Shown one piece after another: positions 16,658 to 25,659 of a stretch of DNA of 64,000 bases. Every line of letters begins with the position of its first letter. Position 1 is the first letter of the stretch. The notes under the pieces were generated by a model, which had not been told where the DNA came from, ran no database searches, and saw only the letters and a list, made by a program, of their open reading frames with translations. This DNA is from Dehalobacterium sp040766325 (GTDB taxonomy: Bacteria; Bacillota; Dehalobacteriia; Dehalobacteriales; Dehalobacteriaceae), in NCBI GenBank assembly GCA_040766325.1, contig JAXGQR010000006.1:109538-173537 (forward strand). The letters are read 5' to 3'. The position numbers and the translations under genes were made by a program.

Positions 16658-18640
16658 ATGAGTGACTTTAAGTTAAAATCATCTTATCAGCCCACCGGAG
16701 ACCAGCCTCAGGCCATTGAACGCCTGGTGGAGGGTATTTTATCCGGAGAAAAGAATCAAGTTCTTTTAGGGGTTACCGGTTCGGGGAAAACCTTTACCAT
16801 GGCCAATGTGATTGAAAGAGTCAAAAAACCTACCTTGGTTATTGCTCATAATAAAACCCTGGCCGCTCAATTATGTGGGGAGTTCAAGGAGTTTTTTCCC
16901 GATAATGCGGTGGAGTACTTTGTTAGTTATTATGATTATTATCAACCGGAGGCGTATATCGCCCATACAGATACCTATATTGAAAAGGATGCTTCCATTA
17001 ATGACGAAATAGAAAAACTGCGCCACTCGGCTACCGCATCTCTCTACGAGCGGCGCGACGTGATAATTGTCGCCAGTGTTTCCGCTATTTATGGCTTGGG
17101 GTCTCCGGAGGATTATCAGCAGATGACCCTGAGCTTAAGGGTGGGACAGAGCCAGGAACGGGATCGTATTGTACGCAAATTAGTGGATATCCAATATGCA
17201 CGTAATGATATGGATTTTCATCGGGGTACTTTCCGGGTACGGGGAGATGTGATCGAGATCTATCCCGTCTCTTCCAGTGAAAGAGCTTTGCGGGTGGAGA
17301 TGTTTGGCGATGAAATTGAACGCATTGTGGAAATTGATACCCTGACAGGAGAAATATTAGGTCGGCTGCGTCATGTTGCTATCTTCCCTGCCAGTCACTA
17401 TGTAACGGAAGAGGAAAAGATGAAAAAGGCCATTAAAACCATTGAAGAGGAGTTAGTTGAGCAATTGAAGATTCTGCGGGCGCAGAATAAACTGCTGGAG
17501 GCCCAAAGGCTGGAGCAACGCACCAACTTTGATCTGGAAATGATGCAGGAAATGGGTTATTGTCAGGGGATTGAAAACTATTCCCGCCATTTAAGCGGAC
17601 GCGCGCCGGGGGAACCCCCCTACACTTTAATCGATTATTTCCCGGAAGATTTTTTATTAGTTATAGATGAGTCTCATGTGACCCTGCCGCAGATCAGAGG
17701 GATGTACGAAGGGGACAAGTCCCGGAAAACGAACCTGGTGCAATATGGGTTTCGCTTGCCCTCCGCCCTGGATAACCGTCCCTTAATGTTTTCTGAGTTC
17801 GAAAAAAAGATTCCCCAGGCCGTCTTTGTATCGGCCACACCCGGCCCTTATGAGCTGGAGCATAGTAAAAGAATTGTGGAACAGATTATCCGTCCCACCG
17901 GTCTTTTAGACCCGGAAATTGAAGTCAGGCCGGTAAAAGGTCAGATTGATGATCTGATTGGAGAAATTAGAAAGCGGGTAGAAAAAAATCAACGGGTTTT
18001 GGTGACCACATTAACGAAACGTATGGCGGAGGATCTAACTGATTATCTGAAAGAGTTGGATATCAAGGTGCGCTATTTACATTCCGATGTGAAAACCTTG
18101 GAACGGATGGAAATTATCCGGGAATTACGTCTCGGTGTCTTTGATGTTTTGGTAGGGATTAATCTGCTGCGGGAAGGTTTGGATCTGCCGGAGGTTTCCC
18201 TGGTGGCGATCCTCGATGCAGATAAAGAAGGATTTTTACGATCTGAGCGTTCTTTGATTCAGACAATTGGTCGGGCGGCGCGCAATGCGGAAGGCCGGGT
18301 TATTATGTATGGCGATCAAAGGACGGAATCTATGGAGAAAGCGATTTCCGAAACTAATCGCAGGCGGCTCCTGCAGATCAATTATAATCAAGTACATCAT
18401 ATTGTACCTCAAACAGTACAAAAGGCGGTTCATGACTCCCTAGGTATTACCATGGCCGCAGAACCTGAAGCCACATATCAGGTGGAGGGTAAGTTAGAAA
18501 AGCTGACGAAAAAGGAAGCAGAAAAGATGATCCGTTCCTTAGAAAAAGAGATGCGGGAAGCCGCACGGCATTTGGAGTTCGAGCGTGCTGCCGAGTTGCG
18601 GGATATTATCATTGAGGTGCGGGCTCAGACGAGAAGCTAG
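16658..18640 (+). CDS. uvrB: Excinuclease ABC subunit B
   Basis: This 660-residue helicase-like subunit verifies damage and loads UvrC in nucleotide excision repair. Walker A GVTGSGKT (about residues 38-45), the beta-hairpin with YYDYYQPEAYI (about 90-100), the DEAD-like box VIDESHVTLPQ (about 335), helicase motif VI QTIGRAARN (about 535) and a C-terminal UVR domain (about 620-660) are in order. The ATG at 16658 is preferred over the GTG at 16649. It heads a uvrB-uvrA-uvrC cluster, with uvrA beginning 46 bases downstream. Confidence 0.98.
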   Translation: MSDFKLKSSYQPTGDQPQAIERLVEGILSGEKNQVLLGVTGSGKTFTMANVIERVKKPTLVIAHNKTLAAQLCGEFKEFFPDNAVEYFVSYYDYYQPEAYIAHTDTYIEKDASINDEIEKLRHSATASLYERRDVIIVASVSAIYGLGSPEDYQQMTLSLRVGQSQERDRIVRKLVDIQYARNDMDFHRGTFRVRGDVIEIYPVSSSERALRVEMFGDEIERIVEIDTLTGEILGRLRHVAIFPASHYVTEEEKMKKAIKTIEEELVEQLKILRAQNKLLEAQRLEQRTNFDLEMMQEMGYCQGIENYSRHLSGRAPGEPPYTLIDYFPEDFLLVIDESHVTLPQIRGMYEGDKSRKTNLVQYGFRLPSALDNRPLMFSEFEKKIPQAVFVSATPGPYELEHSKRIVEQIIRPTGLLDPEIEVRPVKGQIDDLIGEIRKRVEKNQRVLVTTLTKRMAEDLTDYLKELDIKVRYLHSDVKTLERMEIIRELRLGVFDVLVGINLLREGLDLPEVSLVAILDADKEGFLRSERSLIQTIGRAARNAEGRVIMYGDQRTESMEKAISETNRRRLLQINYNQVHHIVPQTVQKAVHDSLGITMAAEPEATYQVEGKLEKLTKKEAEKMIRSLEKEMREAARHLEFERAAELRDIIIEVRAQTRS

Positions 18641-18686
18641 CCGATAACATTAACTGTTAGACATGTAAAACTTAGAAGGAGTATTT

Positions 18687-21551
18687 ATGGCTAAAGATAA
18701 AATTATTGTTAAGGGAGCAAGGGAGCATAATTTAAAAAATATTGATGTGGAGATACCCCGAGACAAACTGGTAGTAATAACCGGCCTAAGTGGTTCGGGG
18801 AAATCCTCCTTGGCTTTTGATACTATTTATGCCGAGGGTCAGAGACGGTATGTGGAGTCTCTTTCTTCTTATGCGCGTCAATTTTTAGGCCAGATGGACA
18901 AACCGGATGTGGATTACATCGAGGGTCTCTCCCCGGCTATTTCCATCGATCAGAAAACCACCGGCCGGAATCCCCGTTCTACCGTGGGCACAGTAACAGA
19001 GATTTATGATTATATGCGTCTTCTTTTTGCCCGCATCGGACATCCTCATTGCCCCCAATGCGGCAAGGCCATTACCCAGCAAACGGTGGATCAGATGGTG
19101 GATGTGCTTCTGGCCTATGAAGAGGGAACGAAGCTGCAGATCTTGGCTCCTCTGGTGCGGGGTAGAAAGGGAGAGCATGTCAAGGTATTTGAAGAAGCAA
19201 GAAAAGCGGGATATGTTCGGGTGCGCGTCGACGGGGAAGTTTATGACCTGGAAGAAGAGATTAAGCTGGAAAAGAATAAAAAACACACTATTGAAGTCGT
19301 TGTTGATCGCATAAAAATTAAACCAGGTATCGAAAATAGATTAGCCGATTCTCTGGAGATCGCATTAGATCTGGGGGATGGGTTGGTAACGGCAGATGTT
19401 TTAGGACAGAAGGAGGTGCTTTTCAGTCAGCATTTTGCCTGTGCTGATTGTGGCATCAGTCTTGAAGAAATTACCCCTCGTATGTTCTCTTTTAATAATC
19501 CTTATGGGGCGTGTCCCGCGTGCGACGGTTTGGGGCATACCCTTAATATCGACGTGGATCTGATTATTCCCGATCGCAACCTTTCTATTCGGGAAGGGGC
19601 CATTGCCCGTTGGGGCGTTAAAACTCAAGGTTGGTATTATCGGGTAATTGAAGCTTTGGCCCAACACTTTGATTTCAGCCTGGATACGCCTGTTAAGGAT
19701 TTAGCTGATGAAGCTTTAAATTATATCCTTTTTGGCACCAAGGGAGAAAAAATCAAGGTCTGCTACGACCATCCTGAACGGGGCAGGCAAATGTATCATG
19801 TGTCCTGGGAGGGAGTAGTCAATAATTTTGAACGGCGCTATCGAGATACCCGTTCTGGTTATATTCGGGATGAATTAGAAAGATATATGTCTCAAAAACC
19901 TTGTCAGAAATGTCATGGTGCTCGTTTGCGCCCCGAAAGTTTGGCCGTACTGGTGGGCGGAAAAAACATCTATCAGATCACCGAGGATTCTATCTTGGAG
20001 ACTAAAGAATTCTTTCAAAATTTAGTTCTCACATCCAGAGAAGTTTTAATCGCGCGCCAGATTTTAAAAGAGATTCAGGAGCGCTTGAGTTTTCTCATCA
20101 ATGTGGGCTTGGATTATCTGTCCTTAAACAGAATGGCCGCAACCTTATCCGGCGGGGAAGCACAGCGCATCCGGCTTTCTACCCAGATTGGTTCCAGCCT
20201 GATGGGCGTTTTATATATTCTGGATGAACCAAGTATTGGGCTTCATCAAAGGGATAACGCCCGATTAATTGAAGCTTTGAAGAGATTGCGTGATTTAGGC
20301 AATTCTGTTCTGGTGGTGGAGCATGATGAAGAAACTATGCGGGAAGCGGATTATATCCTGGATATCGGTCCGGGCGCTGGTGTCCATGGGGGGCAAGTGA
20401 TGGCGGCCGGTACCTTGCCGGAAATCATGGCGGTCAAGAATTCTATTACTGGCCAGTATTTGCGTGGGGAAAAAAGTATTCCTCTACCTCTGGTACGCCG
20501 TACCCCCAATGGCAAGTGGTTGGAGATTATCGGAGCTAAGGAGCATAATTTGAAAGATATTAATGTCTCCATTCCTTTAGGTGTTTTTGTTGGCGTAACC
20601 GGGGTTTCCGGATCGGGGAAAAGCACCTTAATCAATGAGATTTTGCATAAAGATTTGGCTCATCGTTTGAACAGAGCCCGGGATTTGCCGGGAGCTCATC
20701 AGAAAATTCGTGGTTTGGAACACCTGGAAAAGGTAATTAACATCGACCAATCTCCTATCGGCCGTACACCGCGCTCCAATCCTGCCACTTACACCGGTGT
20801 TTTTGATGGGATTCGGGAGCTTTTTTCCCAGACCCCAGAAGCGAAGATGCGGGGTTATCAGCCAGGACGGTTTAGCTTTAATGTTAAAGGGGGCCGCTGT
20901 GAGGCTTGTCAGGGTGATGGGATTCTAAAAATTGAAATGCATTTTCTGCCCGATGTTTATGTCCCTTGTGAGGTCTGTAAAGGGAAGCGTTATAATCGAG
21001 AAACCCTGGAGGTGCGCTACAAAGGGAAAAATATTGCCGATGTGTTGGATATGACGGTAGATGAAGCCACGGATTTCTTTCAAAATATCCCTAAAATTTA
21101 TCGCAAGGTAAAAACTCTCCAAGACGTGGGTCTGGGCTATATCAGAATGGGCCAGCCGGCGACAACCCTTTCCGGAGGCGAAGCCCAACGGGTGAAGCTG
21201 GCTACGGAGTTAAGCCGTCGCAGCAACGGCCGTACCTTTTATATCTTAGATGAGCCCACTACCGGCTTGCATGTGGCCGATATTCATCGCCTTTTGGAGG
21301 TGTTGAACCGTTTGGTGGATGCGGGAGATTCGGTTTTGGTGATTGAACACAATTTAGATGTAATTAAAACGGCGGATTATCTCATTGATTTAGGGCCGGA
21401 GGGAGGCGACCGGGGAGGCCGCGTTGTGGCCGTGGGAACTCCTGAGGAAGTAGCTGCGACAAAAGAATCTTATACGGGACAATTTATCAGGAAAATACTG
21501 GAGCGTGATCGACATGGACATAACTGCCCAATTAACAGTATTACCGGATAA
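18687..21551 (+). CDS. uvrA: Excinuclease ABC subunit A
   Basis: This 954-residue damage-recognition ATPase has two ABC modules: Walker A GLSGSGKSS (about residue 31) and GVSGSGKST (about 640), with two signature LSGGEAQR motifs. The zinc-binding cysteine sets are visible as CPQCGK, CADCG/CPACDG and CEACQGDG/CEVCKGKR. Length matches the family (about 940). AGAAGGAG precedes the ATG. Its 3' end overlaps the uvrC start, implying coupled translation of the repair subunits. Confidence 0.98.
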   Translation: MAKDKIIVKGAREHNLKNIDVEIPRDKLVVITGLSGSGKSSLAFDTIYAEGQRRYVESLSSYARQFLGQMDKPDVDYIEGLSPAISIDQKTTGRNPRSTVGTVTEIYDYMRLLFARIGHPHCPQCGKAITQQTVDQMVDVLLAYEEGTKLQILAPLVRGRKGEHVKVFEEARKAGYVRVRVDGEVYDLEEEIKLEKNKKHTIEVVVDRIKIKPGIENRLADSLEIALDLGDGLVTADVLGQKEVLFSQHFACADCGISLEEITPRMFSFNNPYGACPACDGLGHTLNIDVDLIIPDRNLSIREGAIARWGVKTQGWYYRVIEALAQHFDFSLDTPVKDLADEALNYILFGTKGEKIKVCYDHPERGRQMYHVSWEGVVNNFERRYRDTRSGYIRDELERYMSQKPCQKCHGARLRPESLAVLVGGKNIYQITEDSILETKEFFQNLVLTSREVLIARQILKEIQERLSFLINVGLDYLSLNRMAATLSGGEAQRIRLSTQIGSSLMGVLYILDEPSIGLHQRDNARLIEALKRLRDLGNSVLVVEHDEETMREADYILDIGPGAGVHGGQVMAAGTLPEIMAVKNSITGQYLRGEKSIPLPLVRRTPNGKWLEIIGAKEHNLKDINVSIPLGVFVGVTGVSGSGKSTLINEILHKDLAHRLNRARDLPGAHQKIRGLEHLEKVINIDQSPIGRTPRSNPATYTGVFDGIRELFSQTPEAKMRGYQPGRFSFNVKGGRCEACQGDGILKIEMHFLPDVYVPCEVCKGKRYNRETLEVRYKGKNIADVLDMTVDEATDFFQNIPKIYRKVKTLQDVGLGYIRMGQPATTLSGGEAQRVKLATELSRRSNGRTFYILDEPTTGLHVADIHRLLEVLNRLVDAGDSVLVIEHNLDVIKTADYLIDLGPEGGDRGGRVVAVGTPEEVAATKESYTGQFIRKILERDRHGHNCPINSITG

Positions 21552-23385
21552 ACCCGGGGTTTATCTGATGAAGGATGATCAGGGGAAGATTATCTATGTG
21601 GGCAAGGCGACATCCCTGAGACAGCGTGTGCGCTCTTATTTTCAAAAAAGCAAGCATCATACTCTTAAAGAGCGTTCTTTAATCAAAAACATTTATGACT
21701 TTGAAACAATCGTAGTGGATTCCCCGGTGGAAGCGCTGATTTTGGAATGCAATTTAATTAAGCAGCACCGACCTAAATATAATATCCGTCTGAGAGATGA
21801 TAAACATTACCCCTACATCAAAATTACCTTAAATGAGACCTTCCCCCGGGCTTTGGTGGTGCGTTCCATAAAACCGGATCAAGGGAAATATTTCGGTCCC
21901 TACACCAACAGCACAGCCATGCATGAAACATTAAAGATTATTAAGGATATTTTTCCTCTTCGTTCCTGTCGCAAAGAAAATGTGGATACCAAAACCAGGG
22001 CTTGTTTAAATGCTCACATCAGTAAATGTGCATCTCCTTGCGCCGGAAAAATCACCGAGGAAAAGTATCGGGAAATGGTGGATCAAGTGATCCTCTTTTT
22101 AGAAGGGCGGCGTGGGGAAGTAATTAAGGATTTGGAAAATAAAATGAAACAAGCGGCAGAAGAGCTCAATTTTGAAGAGGCGGCCAGGTATCGAGATCAA
22201 ATTCAAGCGGTGCGCCAGGTAGTGGAAAAACAAAAGATAGAGAATCAAAGCTCCGAAGATCGGGATGTGGTGGGTTTGGCCACCGACAAGGACCTAGCGG
22301 CTGCAGTAGTCTTTTTTGTCCGCGGAGGCAAGGTTATGGGACGGGAACATTTTTTTCTCACCAATGTGGATCATGATCAGGAGGCGTTCTTATTGGGCGC
22401 CTTTTTACAGCAATATTACGCACATGCCGAAGAAATCCCCGGGGAAATCGTGGTGCAAGGTACTCTTGCCGATCAGGCATTGCTGGAAGAATGGCTGACC
22501 AAGAAACGAGGTTTGAAGGTGCGCATTCATCAAGCCCAGCGGGGAGATAAGAAACGACTCTTAGATCTGGTGATTAAAAATGCCCGGATTAAACTGGATC
22601 AACACCACTCTCTAAAGAATCGGCGCAAAGAAGAAGCGGGAGCAGCCCTGGAGCAGCTGCGCCAGGAACTAAACCTGCCCCAGACACCCCACCGCATTGA
22701 GTGTTATGATATCTCCAATACCCAGGGGACCAACTCCGTAGGCTCGATGATCGTTTTTGTCGGGGGAGAGCCCTGCCCGGCTGAGTATCGCCGTTTTAAG
22801 GTGAAAACGGTGCAAGGCCCTAATGATTTTGCCTCTCTGCAGGAGGTTTTAAGCCGCCGCATTCAACGAGGCTTGGCTGAACGAAGGTCAATCAGGGAAG
22901 CAGGTCTTGCGGCTCAGGAGGCCAAATTTGCCCATTTCCCTGATTTGATGATTATCGACGGAGGCAAGGGGCAACTTTCTGCCGTGAAAGAAATTTTGGA
23001 TCAATTTGCTTTATCCTTGCCTGTTTTTGGATTGGCTGAGGAATTCGAACATCTTTACCGGCCGGAAGAAAGCACGCCCATTGTTTTGGCAGCAAACAGT
23101 CCGGCTTATTATTTAGTGCAGCGCGTGCGTAATGAAGCCCATCGCTTTGCCATTACCTATCATCGCAAGTTGCGCTCCCAGGAGCAGGTTAAATCTGTCC
23201 TGGATGATATTCCCGGGATCGGACCGGCCCGGAGAAAAGCATTGCTGAAAGCCTACGGCTCAGTGGAAAAAATTGCCCAAGCCTCCCCGGAAGAATTATC
23301 CCTGGTGGAGGGTATGAACCGGAAAGTTGCCACTAATGTGGTCCATTTCTTTAATAAAAAGAAGGAGAAGAATGATGACGATTAA
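21514..23385 (+). CDS. uvrC: Excinuclease ABC subunit C
   Basis: This dual-incision nuclease is about 623 residues long. It contains an N-terminal GIY-YIG domain (GVYLMKDDQGKIIYVGKAT, about residues 15-33), a UVR motif near 205, an RNase H-like endonuclease region (ECYDISNTQGTNSVGSM, about 395) and tandem helix-hairpin-helix motifs at the C-terminus (DIPGIGPARRKALL). The start is ambiguous between GTG 21505 and ATG 21514, both inside the end of uvrA; ATG is chosen. It overlaps the following HAD gene by 14 bases, extending the operon. Confidence 0.97.
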   Translation: MDITAQLTVLPDKPGVYLMKDDQGKIIYVGKATSLRQRVRSYFQKSKHHTLKERSLIKNIYDFETIVVDSPVEALILECNLIKQHRPKYNIRLRDDKHYPYIKITLNETFPRALVVRSIKPDQGKYFGPYTNSTAMHETLKIIKDIFPLRSCRKENVDTKTRACLNAHISKCASPCAGKITEEKYREMVDQVILFLEGRRGEVIKDLENKMKQAAEELNFEEAARYRDQIQAVRQVVEKQKIENQSSEDRDVVGLATDKDLAAAVVFFVRGGKVMGREHFFLTNVDHDQEAFLLGAFLQQYYAHAEEIPGEIVVQGTLADQALLEEWLTKKRGLKVRIHQAQRGDKKRLLDLVIKNARIKLDQHHSLKNRRKEEAGAALEQLRQELNLPQTPHRIECYDISNTQGTNSVGSMIVFVGGEPCPAEYRRFKVKTVQGPNDFASLQEVLSRRIQRGLAERRSIREAGLAAQEAKFAHFPDLMIIDGGKGQLSAVKEILDQFALSLPVFGLAEEFEHLYRPEESTPIVLAANSPAYYLVQRVRNEAHRFAITYHRKLRSQEQVKSVLDDIPGIGPARRKALLKAYGSVEKIAQASPEELSLVEGMNRKVATNVVHFFNKKKEKNDDD

Positions 23386-24172
23386 GTTGATAGCATCTGA
23401 CTTAGATGGAACTTTATTAAATGAAAACTGTCGTATTTCAAAACGAACCAAGGAAGCGATAAAATGCGCGGAAAAAAAGGGTGTACTATTCACCTTTGCC
23501 ACCGGACGGATGTACCGTTCCGCTCTGCCCTTTGCCGAGGAATTAGGTCTTGATCTTCCTTTGATTACCTACGAGGGGGCTTTAGTTAAGACGTCCCGCA
23601 CCAAAGAAGTGATCAGCCATCGTCCTCTCGATGTGGATCTAGCCAAGGAAGTTATTACCATCGGGGATAAAAGGAATTTTAGCATCAATGTTTATGTGGA
23701 TGATGAAATCTATGTTCATCGGGAGACGGAAGCGGTACGGGATTATTGCCGTGTAGTACGGGTACCTTATACCAAAGTGGATCACTTACAGAGCTTTTTG
23801 GAAAAGTCCCCTACCAAGGTACTTTACATCGGTGCAGAAGAGGAGTTGGTGCGTCTTTGGGGTGAGTTAGAAGAAGAATTCGGGGATCAGGTTTATATTA
23901 CCAAATCCACGCCCCACTTTTTAGAGTTTACTCATCCTCAAGCTACCAAAGGAGACGGCATTCAGGTTTTAAGCCAAATGTTAAATATCAAAAAAGAAGA
24001 GATTATGGCTTTTGGGGATAATTTTAACGATTTACCTTTGCTAGGTTCTGCCGGCCTGGCCGTCGCCATGGAGAATGGTCGGGAGGAATTAAAAAAAGAA
24101 GCTGATTACGTTACCGCTTCTAATCGGGAGGATGGAGTGGCTCAAGCCATCGAGAAATTTGTTCTCTCATAG
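23372..24172 (+). CDS. Cof-type HAD-IIB phosphatase
   Basis: This 266-residue haloacid dehalogenase-superfamily hydrolase has motif I LIASDLDGTLLN at the N-terminus (nucleophile and acid Asp), motif II TFATGR, and motif III/IV MAFGDNFNDLPLLGSAG. A C2-type cap lies between, characteristic of Cof/YwpJ-type enzymes that dephosphorylate sugar phosphates, FMN or pyridoxal phosphate. Substrate is unknown. The start at 23372 follows AGAAGGAG and overlaps the end of uvrC; a second ATG at 23375 is equally feasible. Confidence 0.9.
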   Translation: MMTIKLIASDLDGTLLNENCRISKRTKEAIKCAEKKGVLFTFATGRMYRSALPFAEELGLDLPLITYEGALVKTSRTKEVISHRPLDVDLAKEVITIGDKRNFSINVYVDDEIYVHRETEAVRDYCRVVRVPYTKVDHLQSFLEKSPTKVLYIGAEEELVRLWGELEEEFGDQVYITKSTPHFLEFTHPQATKGDGIQVLSQMLNIKKEEIMAFGDNFNDLPLLGSAGLAVAMENGREELKKEADYVTASNREDGVAQAIEKFVLS

Positions 24173-24367
24173 TAAGAATTACTCATTTGGTGCATACTAA
24201 GCGGAGCTTAAGATGCTTGACTTTAAATATTATCGATCCGATTACCACATTCGACAAATAAATAGCCTGGAGTTTGCTATGATTAACAGTGAACTCATTT
24301 GGCGGCAGCGAAAACATCAAAGCTTCAGCTGCAAATATGTCTATTGATGATGGAGGGAGATCTGATA

Positions 24368-25447
24368 ATGCAAGATATGCTTAATTTAGATGATTTGGAT
24401 CAACTAAAAAAAGGCGATCCGGAAAATATGCTGGAAGCCTTGTCCGGTTTGGCCGAGCAATGTCAGGATGCTGTAGAGCGAGCGCGCAAAGTGGAGATTC
24501 CCTATACGGCCGACTTTAAAAATATTGTGGTCATCGGCTTAGGAGGCTCTGCCATTGGAGGAGACTTTCTGCGGGTTTGCGGGTACAGGAAATGTGCTTT
24601 ACCCATCTTGGTGAATCGGGATTATCATGTGCCTTATTTTGTTAATGAACATACATTGGTGTTTGCGGTGAGTTACTCCGGTAATACGGAGGAGACCTTA
24701 AATGCTTATGAAGAGGCTAAATTGAAAGGAGCATCCCTCATTGCATTAACCAGTGGCGGACAATTGGCCCAGAGGGCAAAAAAAGACGGGATTCCTCTGC
24801 TTACCATACCAAGTGGATTACAGCCCCGAGCGGCCACCGGGTATCTGTTTCTGCCCCTTTTGATTATCCTGGAAAAGTTATCTCTGCTGACCGATATCAC
24901 AGCTGAAATTGATGAAACCATTGAAGGCTTGGTGGATTTAGGACGGAAAATTGGTGCGGAGGTTATGACTGAAAATAATCCGGCAAAAAAAATGGCATAC
25001 CGCTTCTATCAAAAGATTCCGGTAATTTGGGGCGTGGCGGGGACAACAGAAACGGTAGCCATGCGCTGGAAAGGCCAGATTAACGAAAATAGTAAAGCCA
25101 TGGCCTATTTTAATGTGCTACCTGAGTTAAATCATAATGAAATTGTGGGCACGGAAATGCCGGAAAAACTCCTCCAAGAGGTGGAATTGGTATTTTTGCG
25201 TACAGAAGATGATCATCCTCGGGTACAAAAAAGATTTGATATCACCAAGGAGATTATCGGAGAAAGAGTAGGCGGGATTAGCGAAGTTTGGGGTGACGGA
25301 AAAAATCCTCTGGCCCGGATGTTCGCTCTTACTTATTTGGGGGACTATACCAGTGCTTATTTGGCATTACTCTATGGCATCGATCCCAGTCCGGTGCACC
25401 TGATCACCTTATTAAAAAATAAGCTGGCAGATTTACCTAAAACTTAA
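24368..25447 (+). CDS. Bifunctional phosphoglucose/phosphomannose isomerase
   Basis: This 359-residue SIS-domain enzyme interconverts fructose 6-phosphate with glucose 6-phosphate and mannose 6-phosphate. The SIS phosphosugar-binding motifs VVIGLGGSAIGGDF (about residue 55) and FAVSYSGNTEETL (about 100), and the conserved ELNHNEIVG near 255, match the Pgi/Pmi family rather than classical Pgi. The frame is open from 24299, but the ATG at 24368 lies behind GGAGGGAG. Position before the glycogen operon suggests feeding of glucose 6-phosphate into or out of glucan metabolism. Confidence 0.9.
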   Translation: MQDMLNLDDLDQLKKGDPENMLEALSGLAEQCQDAVERARKVEIPYTADFKNIVVIGLGGSAIGGDFLRVCGYRKCALPILVNRDYHVPYFVNEHTLVFAVSYSGNTEETLNAYEEAKLKGASLIALTSGGQLAQRAKKDGIPLLTIPSGLQPRAATGYLFLPLLIILEKLSLLTDITAEIDETIEGLVDLGRKIGAEVMTENNPAKKMAYRFYQKIPVIWGVAGTTETVAMRWKGQINENSKAMAYFNVLPELNHNEIVGTEMPEKLLQEVELVFLRTEDDHPRVQKRFDITKEIIGERVGGISEVWGDGKNPLARMFALTYLGDYTSAYLALLYGIDPSPVHLITLLKNKLADLPKT

Positions 25448-25510
25448 TAATTGATCTACTTGGCTTCAGATGAAGTAAGATGCTCATTGATGCCCAATTA
25501 CTTTGCTGCT

Positions 25511-25545
25511 AAAACTATCCAAGAAAATTGGATGGTTTTCTTTTT
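25511..25545 (+). terminator. Terminator after the Pgi/Pmi gene
   Basis: A 12-bp inverted repeat (25511-25522 with 25528-25539, one G-T pair) has a five-base loop and is followed by CTTTTT. It separates the isomerase gene from the glycogen operon. Confidence 0.85.
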
Positions 25546-25611
25546 GAATTTTACGTTCAAGATGAGCTGTTTCAGATAGAAACCAGGCTTTTATCCCGGG
25601 GAAAACAATGT

Positions 25612-25617
25612 TATAAT
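25612..25617 (+). promoter_or_regulatory. Likely -10 element for the glycogen operon
   Basis: A TATAAT lies 43 bases before the glgB ATG and after the terminator. A convincing -35 hexamer is not seen, so an activator or alternative arrangement is possible. Confidence 0.45.
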
Positions 25618-25659
25618 ATTACCGTACAGGATATTAATGGAAAACGGGATGGTGTTGAT

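Noticed and set aside
24173..24367. Possible riboswitch before the Pgi/Pmi gene
   Set aside because: No recognised conserved core or terminator; only weak local pairing was seen.
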